Of a stretch of 64,000 bases of DNA, positions 1 to 9,555 are shown piece after piece (position 1 is the first letter of the stretch; every line of letters starts with the position of its first letter). A model generated the notes under the pieces. The model was not told the origin of the DNA. It worked only from the letters and a program-made list of their open reading frames with translations, and did not search any database. Origin of the DNA: Marinicella pacifica (GTDB lineage Bacteria > Pseudomonadota > Gammaproteobacteria > Xanthomonadales > Marinicellaceae); contig NZ_BMEO01000003.1 of NCBI RefSeq assembly GCF_014636635.1, positions 1 through 64,000 of the forward strand. Reading direction: 5' to 3'. A program made the position numbers and the translations under genes.

Positions 1-72
1 GATTAACTACCTCGAAAACAGAAATATTAACAACCTAAAAATCAAAATTGCCTAAATGCACCACGGGTAGTA

Positions 73-384
73 ATGTCTCGCTCAATCCGTTTTTATGATA
101 ATTTAATTCCGGCTATTTTAAGTGGTGATAAAACCATCACCATTCGCAGTGCATCCGGGTACCGATATAAGCCCGGGTCGCGGCTGGATGTGTTACGTGA
201 TTCGAATGGTGAGCGTGTTGCTGAGATTGAAATTACTGCTGTTGAGGCCATTTGTTTCCAGGATTTGAATGAGTCCCATGCCGAGCGAGAGGCGATGTCG
301 TTGACTGCCCTGAAAAAATTGATTGCGGAAATTTATCCCGGGATTGACCATTTAACGGTGATTTCCTTTAAACTAATCCAATGA
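73..384 (+). CDS. yqfB: N(4)-acetylcytidine amidohydrolase, ASCH domain
   Basis: A 103-residue protein of the same length as E. coli YqfB and recognisably similar throughout, with the KTITIR block near the N-terminus and the HAE-rE block followed by TALKKLIAEIYPG. The residues known to be catalytic in E. coli YqfB (Lys21, Thr24, Glu74) correspond here to Lys20, Thr23 and Glu73, all present. The family hydrolyses N4-acetylcytidine to cytidine and acetate in the cytoplasm, a nucleoside salvage or detoxification role. The ATG at 73 gives the family length; no strong Shine-Dalgarno is visible. It lies 22 nt upstream of the NhaC-type antiporter on the same strand, so the two may be co-transcribed, although no functional link is obvious. 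Confidence 0.93.
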   Translation: MSRSIRFYDNLIPAILSGDKTITIRSASGYRYKPGSRLDVLRDSNGERVAEIEITAVEAICFQDLNESHAEREAMSLTALKKLIAEIYPGIDHLTVISFKLIQ

Positions 385-406
385 TTATTCCCACAGGTCA
401 AACAAT

Positions 407-1768
407 ATGGGTTGGTTAAGTATTTTACCGCCGTTGGTGGCGATTATTTATGCCATTTGGCGTCGTGAAGTCACGATTGCATTGCTTCTGGCGATTATTA
501 CCGCGTCGCTCATTTTAGTTGGTGGCAATCCGGTGTTTGCCTTTACCGATACCGTGGAACGAATTGTCGATGTCTTTGGCAGCGCCTATAACACCCGTAT
601 TCTTTTATTCAGTTTATTGATTGGCGGCTTGATCCAGCTGATCAAAATTTCAGGTGGTGTAACGGCTTTTGTGGATTGGCTGACCCGTAAGCGTTGGGTC
701 AATAATCAACGCAAAGCCGGATTGTTGCCGGCCTTATTAGGCAGCAGTATTTTTATCGACACCAATATGAGCGTATTGACTGCCGGTATTTCTTCTCAGG
801 CCTTATTTGATCGTTATCATATGAGTCGATTGCGTTTGGCCTATATTATCGATGCCACCTGTGCGCCCATCAGTGTCTTGATTCTACTTAATGGCTGGGG
901 TGCGGCGATATTAGGTTATGTTCAGGAGACTCAGGTTGCCGATCCGGTGGCGGTGATGGTCAGCAGCATCGGTTTTAATTTTTATGCCATTATTACTTTG
1001 ATTCTGGTTTTTTATACCGTCATCAGTGCCCGCGTGCACGGTCCACTAAAAACCATGGAAGCAAACTGTAGGGTGACCACAACCAGTGAGTCTTTACCCG
1101 AAGCCACTAAAAAGCGTTATATGCTGTGGCCATTGATTTTAATGGTGTCGAGTATCTTAGTGTTTATGTACCTCACCGGTGACGGTGATTTACGGCAAGG
1201 CTCGGGTTCTGAGTCGGTGCTGTGGTCAGTGATACTGGCGACCATGCTGGCTTTTGCCTTGTTGCGGTTTGATGCCAAAAAACCAACCAAAGAACTGATG
1301 CATGAAGCGTTTACAGGAATGGGTCATTTACTGCCTTTGGTGGCATTGGTGTTGCTTGCTTTTGCGTTATCCAGTGCCATGGGTGATTTAAAAACAGGTG
1401 AATTTGTGGCCGGAGCTATTGGTGATTTTATTCCGGTGTGGGCGATTCCGGCGCTGGTGTTTGTATTATCGGGTTTTATTTCTTTTACCACCGGCACCTC
1501 CTGGGGGACATTCGGTATTCTGATTCCGATTGCCATTCCATTGGCGGTGACTTTGGGGATTTCACCGGGTTTGGTGCTGGGTGCGGTGTTGGGTGGTTCG
1601 GTGTTTGGCGATCATGCCTCGCCGATTTCCGACACCACGGTGATTGCCTCCTTAGCGGCCGGCTGTGATTTGTTGGATCATGTCAGAACGCAATTACCTT
1701 ATGCGTTGGTGGGTGGTGGCTTGAGTGTTATTTTGTATGTGCTTTTTGGGTTGTTTTATTCGTCTTGA
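407..1768 (+). CDS. NhaC-family Na+/H+ antiporter
   Basis: A 453-residue, almost wholly hydrophobic protein with about a dozen membrane segments and the features of the NhaC (PF03553) antiporter family, including the conserved SSIFIDTNMSVLTAG stretch around residues 113-127, the TGTSWGTFGI motif in the second half and GSVFGDHASPISDTT near residue 400. Members exchange Na+ (or organic substrates) for protons across the inner membrane. It follows yqfB by 22 nt. A separate NhaA-type antiporter lies at 49.5-50.6 kb, in keeping with a saline habitat. The exact substrate cannot be read from the sequence. Confidence 0.88.
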   Translation: MGWLSILPPLVAIIYAIWRREVTIALLLAIITASLILVGGNPVFAFTDTVERIVDVFGSAYNTRILLFSLLIGGLIQLIKISGGVTAFVDWLTRKRWVNNQRKAGLLPALLGSSIFIDTNMSVLTAGISSQALFDRYHMSRLRLAYIIDATCAPISVLILLNGWGAAILGYVQETQVADPVAVMVSSIGFNFYAIITLILVFYTVISARVHGPLKTMEANCRVTTTSESLPEATKKRYMLWPLILMVSSILVFMYLTGDGDLRQGSGSESVLWSVILATMLAFALLRFDAKKPTKELMHEAFTGMGHLLPLVALVLLAFALSSAMGDLKTGEFVAGAIGDFIPVWAIPALVFVLSGFISFTTGTSWGTFGILIPIAIPLAVTLGISPGLVLGAVLGGSVFGDHASPISDTTVIASLAAGCDLLDHVRTQLPYALVGGGLSVILYVLFGLFYSS

Positions 1769-1770
1769 TT

Positions 1771-1802
1771 AAAAAAAGCGCGGTGCTGAAGACCGCGCTT
1801 GA
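1771..1802 (-). terminator. Rho-independent terminator of the frmA-fghA unit
   Basis: A perfect 9 bp stem (AAGCGCGGT at 1776-1784 pairing with ACCGCGCTT at 1792-1800) with a 7 nt loop. On the minus strand it is followed by a run of seven T, so it fits termination of fghA, whose stop codon is only a few bases away. The plus strand lacks a long T run, so it would work less well for the antiporter gene. Confidence 0.85.
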
Positions 1803-1807
1803 AAAAT

Positions 1808-2644
1808 CTAAGCTAACAACAAATCAGCATGGTAGTCGATGTGATCTTCCATAAAAGTACTGATAAAGTAATAGCTGTGGTCGTAGCCATTATGTTTGCG
1901 CAAAGTGAGCGGGTGGTTTTGTTCCTGGCACACCGCTTCTAAACGCTCGGGCTGCAAGTAATCGGTAAGAAACTCATCTTTCATGCCCTGATCCACAAAC
2001 AAAGGAATGTTGCTGTTGGTTTCTTTGACCAGTTCGCAGGTGTCGTATTGCTTCCAGGTTTCTTTGTTATCACCTAAATAACCACTGAAAGCTTTTGTTC
2101 CCCAGTCGTTATGCATGGGCGCCACAATCGGTGAAAAGGCACTGACTGAGCGATATTTACCTGGATTTCGCAAGGCAATTACCAGCGCGCCGTGACCACC
2201 CATAGAATGACCAAAGATGCTGACACGGTCTTTATCAATCCGAAAATGTTCAAAAATCAGGGCCGGAAGTTCATCCACCACATAATCGTACATTTGATAG
2301 TATCTCGCCCAGGGTTGTTCGGTGGCGTTGACATAAAAACCGGCACCTGCGCCAAAATCATAACTGTCTTCTTCGCCCGGCAAGCCCAAATCACGGGGGC
2401 TGGTGTCCATACTGACCAGGGCAATGCCGTGTTTAGCGGCATATTGCTGGGCGCCGGCTTTGGCCATAAAGTTCTCTTCGGTACAGGTGAGACCGGATAA
2501 ATAAAACAACACCGGCACCCGTTTCTTTTTTGCCTGTGGCGGCATATAAACCGCAAAAGTCATCGGTGCATTATTGACTTCAGAGTCGTGTTTGTAAAAA
2601 CCTAATTGACCGTCGAAACAACGGTGCTTTTTGAGTGTTTCCAT
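1808..2644 (-). CDS. fghA: S-formylglutathione hydrolase
   Basis: A 278-residue alpha/beta-hydrolase of the esterase D family; it hydrolyses S-formylglutathione to formate and glutathione, the second step of formaldehyde detoxification. The nucleophile elbow GHSMGG places the catalytic Ser at 147; Asp223 (in MKDEF) and His256 (in YDHSYYF) complete the triad. Length is typical. It starts 9 nt after frmA, which makes the substrate, so the two form an operon, ended by the terminator at 1771-1802. Confidence 0.97.
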   Translation of the reverse strand: METLKKHRCFDGQLGFYKHDSEVNNAPMTFAVYMPPQAKKKRVPVLFYLSGLTCTEENFMAKAGAQQYAAKHGIALVSMDTSPRDLGLPGEEDSYDFGAGAGFYVNATEQPWARYYQMYDYVVDELPALIFEHFRIDKDRVSIFGHSMGGHGALVIALRNPGKYRSVSAFSPIVAPMHNDWGTKAFSGYLGDNKETWKQYDTCELVKETNSNIPLFVDQGMKDEFLTDYLQPERLEAVCQEQNHPLTLRKHNGYDHSYYFISTFMEDHIDYHADLLLA

Positions 2645-2653
2645 GTGTATACC

Positions 2654-3778
<1,125 letters not shown>

Positions 3779-3847
3779 CTAAATCAAAACAAACCATTGT
3801 AACATGCAAGCTGTTAAGAGTTAAGATAAGTAGCCGGTTAAAGCCTA

Positions 3848-4747
3848 TCAACAGCTGTCATCAGGACAATCAAGATGTTCGATCTGAATGGTGGTGTGGA
3901 AAATTGGGAAATTGTGTTGAATGAGCTCTTTGGTTTCCCACAGCACATCATAGTCATCCACATGTTCATTCACTTTGATGTGTAGTGACATCAGGTGCTT
4001 GTCATTGGTTAATGACCAGGTGTGGACATGGTGGACATCGGTGACGGTTTTAATGTCTGCGATAATCTTGTTTTTGACTGCTTCAATATCGATGACATCC
4101 GGCGAGCCTTCTAACAGAATATGGGTGGCTTTCTTCACCACAAACCAGCCTGAACGCATAATCAGCAGCGCCACTAACAATGACAATAAAGGATCGGCCC
4201 AATTCCAGGCAAACAGATAAATCAAAACCGCTGCCAAAATAGCCGCCACAGAACCAAGCAAATCACCCATCACATGAATCATCGCGCTTTTCAGGTTCAG
4301 GTTGTCATGGTCACCGCCTTGCAGGATTTTAAAAACAATCACATTCACCAGTAAACCCAAAACGGCAATAATAAACATGGGTTTGGCCATGACTTCGACC
4401 GGCTGATAGAAGCGCCAGCCGGCTTCCCAGATAATCCAGACCGCAATCGCCAATAAAGTCAGTCCATTAACGAATGCCGCCAGGGTCTGAAACCGATGCC
4501 AGCCAAAGGTGCGTTTAAAATCAGCCTGCTTATCGCTGTAAATAAACGCCACCCAGGATAGTAATAACGACACACCATCACTCAACATATGTCCGGCATC
4601 GGCTAATAAGGCCAAGGAACCGGAAATAATTCCGCCAATAACTTCCGCTAGCATAAAGCCAAAGGTCATGAGCATGGCAATAAAAACACGTTTCTTATTG
4701 TCTTGGTTGACGCTTATATTGTGATCGTGATGGTGGCTGTCTGACAC
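3848..4747 (-). CDS. Cation diffusion facilitator (Zn2+/Co2+/Cd2+ exporter, CzcD/ZitB type)
   Basis: A 299-residue inner-membrane transporter with six predicted helices and a cytoplasmic C-terminal domain. The N-terminus is His-rich (HHHDH at 5-9). The H-x3-D metal-site pair of Zn-CDF proteins is visible: His53/Asp57 in TM2 (AGHMLSDG) and a second HVMGD in TM5. A C-terminal HVHTWSL block and a CPDDSC tail follow. The family exports divalent metal in exchange for protons. The sequence cannot distinguish Zn from Co or Cd; Zn is the usual substrate with His/Asp sites. Confidence 0.92.
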   Translation of the reverse strand: MSDSHHHDHNISVNQDNKKRVFIAMLMTFGFMLAEVIGGIISGSLALLADAGHMLSDGVSLLLSWVAFIYSDKQADFKRTFGWHRFQTLAAFVNGLTLLAIAVWIIWEAGWRFYQPVEVMAKPMFIIAVLGLLVNVIVFKILQGGDHDNLNLKSAMIHVMGDLLGSVAAILAAVLIYLFAWNWADPLLSLLVALLIMRSGWFVVKKATHILLEGSPDVIDIEAVKNKIIADIKTVTDVHHVHTWSLTNDKHLMSLHIKVNEHVDDYDVLWETKELIQHNFPIFHTTIQIEHLDCPDDSC

Positions 4748-4810
4748 GCGTTAACTTCCTTTAAATAAGATTCTATTGTAACCAATATAGATATCGGTAA
4801 CAGTATTCAC

Positions 4811-7800
4811 TTATTGATTTCTATGTTCTGTTGGGTTGTGTCCGTAAAAACGACGAAAGCTTCGGGTAAAGGTTGACACTTGTTTAAATCCGGTCATCTG
4901 TGACACTTTAGCGACACTTAGCGTGGTGTCTTGTAGTAATTGTCCGGCCCGTTCCATCCGACAACGACTTATGTATTCAGCCGGTGAAAAATTAACTTCT
5001 TGTTTAAATTTGCGGTACAAAGCGCTGCGACTCATGGCCAGTTCAGAGGCCAGTTCTTCAACACCAAAATTAGCATCACTGAGGGCGTCTAAAATGATTG
5101 TTTCAGAGCGATTAAGCAAGCTTTTGGGTTGGTCTTTCGATGATTTTGAATGTTCTAAGTTGGTCTTGGTTGTTAAGAAACGTTTAACATAGGCTAGCAA
5201 TTGCTCAGCTGTAAACGGTTTTGTCATAAAAGCATCTCCACCTGTTTCAATGGCTTTAACATGGTCATTTGGGTGTGCTCGGGCAGTGGCAAATATGACC
5301 GGTATGTTCTTTGATTCTATGTTTTGTCTTACGGCGGCCACCAATTCGAAGCCGTTCATATCCGGCATGCCAATATCAACAATCAGTATATCAGGACGAG
5401 TTCGAGGTATTGTGTTTAAACATTCCTTGGCTGATTGTATGGTAATGACTTGATATTTGTCTGATAGGATGGATTTAATGTAGTGCAATATATCTGCATT
5501 ATCATCCACCACCATAACTGTCTGTTTAGATGATTTGTTATGGGTTTGTTCAGTTTGTTTTGTTTTAGTCAGCGGCAAAGTAACTTGGAATTGAGCACCG
5601 CCTAGCGCGCTTTTATTAACCGTTATACTGCCATGATGACGCGTGACAATTCGTTTGACAATAGACAGTCCCAGACCGCTTCCGGAAATATCCTCTTGAT
5701 TCAAACGCACAAAACGGTTAAATATTTGATTACGTTTTGCGGTTGGAATACCGGGTCCGCTGTCTTCAATCGTTAATGTGCATAATTTGGCATCCTGAGA
5801 CGTTGTGCTGAGACGAATGAGACCGCCTGGTGGGGTGAATTTAACGGCGTTTGATATTAGATTGATAATTAAGGTGTCAATTTCTTCCGTGTTACCTTGA
5901 ATAAAAAGTTCATTATCTGAATTATCTAATTCAAAACGAAGTTTTTGTTTGGTCATTTTATGTTTAAATTGATCAGCCCCCAATTGACAACGTGTTGTTA
6001 ATGACACGGTTGTGAGATTGGTTTTACTGTCAAACAAGTCGAGTTGTTCCAGTTTTAGCATTTGATTGATCAGGTGAAGTAAACGTTTACTGTTGTTGAC
6101 CATCATTTTTCGGGTGTCTGGTTTGATGGGGGATTCACCTTGAAGAGGCCCCATAACGAGGGTTAACGGTGTTCTTAATTCATGACTTAAATCCAGAAAA
6201 TGCTGTTGTTTTCGATCCGCTTCCTTTTTTATTTTGTTGTTTTGTTTTGATATGGTCTCTAGCGCTTTGCTTAATTGCGTTGTTCTTTTATGGACTTCGA
6301 TTTCAAGGGTGTCTTTTCTTTTGCGAAGAGTGTGTATCCACCAAAATAACAGTAATGCAATAAATATAATAATGCTAATTCGAAACCAGAAGGTTTCATA
6401 AAGTGTTGGTTTGACTTGGATGGCAAGTTGCGTTGTCGGGCCAATCCAGTGGCCATATCGTGCTGCTTGAAATGATAGGTTATGTTGGCCCACCGGTAAG
6501 GCATCAAAACTGACTTCTTGTGAACGTTCTATTTCATTCCATGGGTGGTTTGATTTCAGTCGATAGCGAAATCGTATACCATCAGACAAGCCCAGGGCAA
6601 TGGTTGAGACGGACACAGTTAGATGCCTATGCTCCGGGTCTTTTATAATAATTGGCTGATCCGGCGATTGTTTTATACCACCCACAATAACCTCTTTAAA
6701 ATAAGGTGTTAGCGGTGTTTCAGTGAATTCCAGGTCGTTGGCTGGTATCCGGACAATCCCTTTTTGTGTGGGAAACCACAAATCACCTTCATGGCCTATG
6801 GTTCCAGAAGTTTGGACACCGCCATTGGCCTCAGAATCTGCCATACCGTCACTTTTACCAAATCTGTGGCTGGGTAAAAAATTGCTTTTAAAGTTAAAAT
6901 AATCTAATATGTCATTTCGTTCAAGGGCATATATGCCTTTATTTGAACTTATCCACAGACGATTCTTTCTGTCCGATAAAATACGGTGAATGCCATAATG
7001 TGGTAAACCTTCTGCCTCATTTGCACAACGAACAAGTTCACCTTTAAATTGCCATAAACACAGGCCTTTATCTTCGGTACCCACCAGGATTCCGTCAGTA
7101 AAGATATCAGGGTTAAAATAGAAGGTTCTGATTTTATTGGTCGGTAAACCATCATGTATATCGATCTGATCAATTTTTTGTTTGTTTTTAAACAGGCTGA
7201 TACCTTGTTGTCGACTGGCCAAAAAGACACCGATATTAGGAACCTCAGTGGCAAACACATACTGGTTATTGTGATCTTCTAATTGTTGCCAGTTATTGTT
7301 ATGCTGAACAAACAGTCCTTCTTCACTGCCAACCCATATTTTGCCTTCAGAATCTTCAAATAATAATTGGACATCGCTATAGGCTGAAACAGGGTAGGGT
7401 TGTTTAATACATTGATCTTGGCGATTTAATCGGCATAAACCGTTGTTAGCAACCCAAATATTGCCTTTTGAATTGTTCAAAAAAATCCTTGCCATGGAAA
7501 AGGACTCGTATTTATGCCAGTTGGGTTTTTGAGGATTGAATCGATATAAACCAGTGGTATCGATGGCTAAATAATTTCCATCAGAGGTTTTGTCAACAGA
7601 TGTGACAAAGCCTGATTGTAATTGGTTTTTATCCAACCCAAACGTTTGCATCACCGGCTTACGGAGATAAATTAATCCGTCCCCTTTTGTGGCCACCCAG
7701 AGTCCCCCTTGTTTATCGACCACATGTTTAAAAATGGATGAATTGGCGTTATATGCAATGTCGTTGTTTACCCACAGCGTTGAAAAACCGTTAATCCACA

Positions 7801-8677
7801 TATCTCCGTTATCATCGAGGCGTGCCGGTGAATCGAGGTATACGATAGATTCATTAGGTTGGCTTAAACCAACAACTGTTCCATCAGTATCAATTATGTG
7901 CAGTGACCCACTCAGCGTGTACAGCTGATTGTTTATCCAAGAAAGCTTAAGGATTTGCTGTTCAGGTAAATATTGTTTTACTTTTTTTCCCAGGATAAAC
8001 ACACCATTATTGGTGCCAATTGCCCATTCATTGTTGTTTGAGATTTTCATCTCGTTAACCTTTTCACATGTTAGTTTTGCTTTAGCTGTACTTTTATTTG
8101 TTTGAAAAGAATAAAAGTACAACTGGCATTGTGTATCGGCGAAATAGACACCCATATCATTTAAGGTCAGTGAAGAGACCTGAATGCCATTTTCAATTTC
8201 TCGGGTTTGGTGGTTGCTTAAATCACGCACATAGAGACCGTGTTTGGTACCAAACCATAACTGGTTTTGAGTGAGCGCAAAACTGTCAAGTGTAACTTCA
8301 CCGACCGGCAAAAATGTATCATCAAAAAATAAATACAGCTGACTCACCCCAAATAACACCAAGAGACCACCAGAATCGAGCGGCTTAATCATTCTCACTT
8401 GATTGCTCGGCATGTCAGTGTGACTGTTGGTGTTGAGCAATTTAAAACCCAATCCGTCAAACCTCAGCAATCCGTCATGAGTGGCAACCCACAAAAACCC
8501 CTCGCGATCGATGGCTAAATCAGTGACTGCATTAACGGGCAGTCCGTTGTCTTTGGTGTATTGTTTAACGACATTATAAAGACTGTATTTATCGTCGAAT
8601 GCGATGAGTTGAGTCGTGAATAAAAGACACATGAAAAAAACTGCGAACCGGAAGGGTGTTGTGAATTTGTAAACCAT
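4811..8677 (-). CDS. Hybrid two-component sensor/response regulator with AraC output (HTCS)
   Basis: A one-chain signalling protein. The reading frame is open from 8728, but the ATG at 8677 is preferred because it begins directly with a signal peptide/anchor (MVYKFTTPFRFAVFFMC). Numbering from 8728: a long periplasmic region with repeated two-bladed-propeller units (for example GFLWVATHDGLLRFDG), a Y_Y_Y domain (~700-770), a transmembrane helix (~778-800), HisKA with the phospho-acceptor His849 in SHELRTPL, HATPase (N box NLISNAVKF; G boxes EDSGPGIP and GSGLGLSIV), a receiver domain with Asp1118 in DIGMPD, and a C-terminal AraC HTH. The family senses extracellular ligands, often glycans, and activates nearby genes. 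Here the nearest target is the divergent giant surface gene at 9202; no polysaccharide utilisation genes are adjacent. Confidence 0.92.
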   Translation of the reverse strand: MVYKFTTPFRFAVFFMCLLFTTQLIAFDDKYSLYNVVKQYTKDNGLPVNAVTDLAIDREGFLWVATHDGLLRFDGLGFKLLNTNSHTDMPSNQVRMIKPLDSGGLLVLFGVSQLYLFFDDTFLPVGEVTLDSFALTQNQLWFGTKHGLYVRDLSNHQTREIENGIQVSSLTLNDMGVYFADTQCQLYFYSFQTNKSTAKAKLTCEKVNEMKISNNNEWAIGTNNGVFILGKKVKQYLPEQQILKLSWINNQLYTLSGSLHIIDTDGTVVGLSQPNESIVYLDSPARLDDNGDMWINGFSTLWVNNDIAYNANSSIFKHVVDKQGGLWVATKGDGLIYLRKPVMQTFGLDKNQLQSGFVTSVDKTSDGNYLAIDTTGLYRFNPQKPNWHKYESFSMARIFLNNSKGNIWVANNGLCRLNRQDQCIKQPYPVSAYSDVQLLFEDSEGKIWVGSEEGLFVQHNNNWQQLEDHNNQYVFATEVPNIGVFLASRQQGISLFKNKQKIDQIDIHDGLPTNKIRTFYFNPDIFTDGILVGTEDKGLCLWQFKGELVRCANEAEGLPHYGIHRILSDRKNRLWISSNKGIYALERNDILDYFNFKSNFLPSHRFGKSDGMADSEANGGVQTSGTIGHEGDLWFPTQKGIVRIPANDLEFTETPLTPYFKEVIVGGIKQSPDQPIIIKDPEHRHLTVSVSTIALGLSDGIRFRYRLKSNHPWNEIERSQEVSFDALPVGQHNLSFQAARYGHWIGPTTQLAIQVKPTLYETFWFRISIIIFIALLLFWWIHTLRKRKDTLEIEVHKRTTQLSKALETISKQNNKIKKEADRKQQHFLDLSHELRTPLTLVMGPLQGESPIKPDTRKMMVNNSKRLLHLINQMLKLEQLDLFDSKTNLTTVSLTTRCQLGADQFKHKMTKQKLRFELDNSDNELFIQGNTEEIDTLIINLISNAVKFTPPGGLIRLSTTSQDAKLCTLTIEDSGPGIPTAKRNQIFNRFVRLNQEDISGSGLGLSIVKRIVTRHHGSITVNKSALGGAQFQVTLPLTKTKQTEQTHNKSSKQTVMVVDDNADILHYIKSILSDKYQVITIQSAKECLNTIPRTRPDILIVDIGMPDMNGFELVAAVRQNIESKNIPVIFATARAHPNDHVKAIETGGDAFMTKPFTAEQLLAYVKRFLTTKTNLEHSKSSKDQPKSLLNRSETIILDALSDANFGVEELASELAMSRSALYRKFKQEVNFSPAEYISRCRMERAGQLLQDTTLSVAKVSQMTGFKQVSTFTRSFRRFYGHNPTEHRNQ

Positions 8678-8728
8678 TTTAAATGATCTGTTTTTGGTGG
8701 CTAGACGGTGAATTTTTGGACTAAACAT

Positions 8729-9130
8729 GTCTGGTTTTCATTATCTTTAAATATGATGCCAATTTTTAATGCGACTAAAGACAAACATTATGCCATTATT
8801 CCATTTGACGAAATGTCTCATTGTGTTTGCAATCTTTCTCAAACATTTAGAATTCGCAAAATTTTGCATTTTTAAATATATAATCGCGACATTGCTAATA
8901 TTGTCATAAGTTTTGATGCCTTTGCCATGAATAGCTTTTCGAATATGTGATGTTTATCACATTAAAGTGGCACAAATTTTTGTCAGTTTTGGGTAAAACA
9001 GCAAGTTTTTAATAAAAAAATGATTTAAGTAGCATCTGTTTGATGAAATATTAGTTGTATTCATTTCTATTCATGTAGAATGCAATACGTTTTTATAGGC
9101 GTTATTTTTTTTACGCTATTTTAGTATTGG
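8729..9130. other. AT-rich divergent control region
   Basis: About 400 bp without a gene between the hybrid regulator and the giant DUF11 gene. It is strongly AT-rich and holds a CRP-type site (8943-8964). No tRNA, small ORF with a good ribosome site, or terminator was seen. Its length and position suggest a shared control region for the divergent genes. Confidence 0.6.
8943..8964. promoter_or_regulatory. CRP (cAMP receptor protein) type operator
   Basis: The core at 8946-8961 reads TGTGA-TGTTTA-TCACA, an exact match to the consensus TGTGA-N6-TCACA, flanked by A/T as in the 22 bp E. coli site. It lies about 212 bp upstream of the predicted start of transcription for the gene at 9202 and about 270 bp upstream of the start codon of the divergent regulator, so either could be the target. 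Confidence 0.75.
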
Positions 9131-9159
9131 TTGGCAATTTTTGTTGGCTGAAATAATAT
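9131..9159 (+). promoter_or_regulatory. Sigma-70-type promoter for the giant DUF11 gene
   Basis: TTGGCA at 9131-9136 and TAATAT at 9154-9159 are separated by exactly 17 bp. Transcription would start near 9166, leaving a leader of about 36 nt that contains the ribosome site GAGGAG at 9185-9190, 11 nt before the ATG at 9202. Confidence 0.6.
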
Positions 9160-9201
9160 TTAAGTAAGCAAATTGTTGTTTATAGAGGAGTCCCCCAACT
9201 T

Positions 9202-9531
9202 ATGAATAAGTTAAGTTTTATTTTTATTGGTCTGCTGATAAGTGGCCTGTCTCTTGCTCAAGTGCCCAGCACCATACCCGCTGCAGATGGCCAGGATTTT
9301 CCGGGTACACAAATTTGTACTGACGTTGAATTCCAGAATACAGGTTCACCGGGTTATGGACCTTATCTTCAGTTAACAGTTCCGGTGGGGTTGAACTATT
9401 CAACGACGGAGCTCTTTGGATTAACGGTTCCAACCACGTTTGTGGGGACTTTTCCGCTTACGCCACCACATGAACTGATTGATCCGGTGACCGGTCAAAC
9501 CGTTACGGGTAATCCTGGCGATTCTTTTTAA
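9202..9531 (+). CDS. N-terminal signal-peptide fragment of giant DUF11 surface protein
   Basis: A 109-residue open frame with a good ribosome site and a clear signal peptide (MNKLSFIFIGLLISGLSLAQ, cleavage likely at SLA-Q), followed by a secreted-type sequence. It ends at a TAA at 9529-9531. The next 3,000 codons continue in the same frame with no shift, and the sequence on both sides reads as one surface protein, so this is almost certainly the 5' part of the gene that continues to 18600, cut by a nonsense codon. It could be a true mutation, an assembly or sequencing error, or a site of read-through. Confidence 0.75.
   Translation: MNKLSFIFIGLLISGLSLAQVPSTIPAADGQDFPGTQICTDVEFQNTGSPGYGPYLQLTVPVGLNYSTTELFGLTVPTTFVGTFPLTPPHELIDPVTGQTVTGNPGDSF
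9529..9531 (+). other. In-frame TAA interrupting the giant surface-protein gene
   Basis: Codons before and after read GAT-TCT-TTT-TAA-ATT-ATT-CAG. The reading frame is unchanged across the stop, so a single indel does not explain it. A one-base change from a sense codon such as TTA (Leu) would restore an open frame of about 3,132 codons from 9202 to 18600. Confidence 0.9.
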
Positions 9532-9555
9532 ATTATTCAGCCTCAAATTGGTTCT

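Noticed and set aside
8677-8728. Longer start of the hybrid regulator at 8728
   Set aside because: No ribosome site, and the extra 17 residues precede a normal signal peptide.
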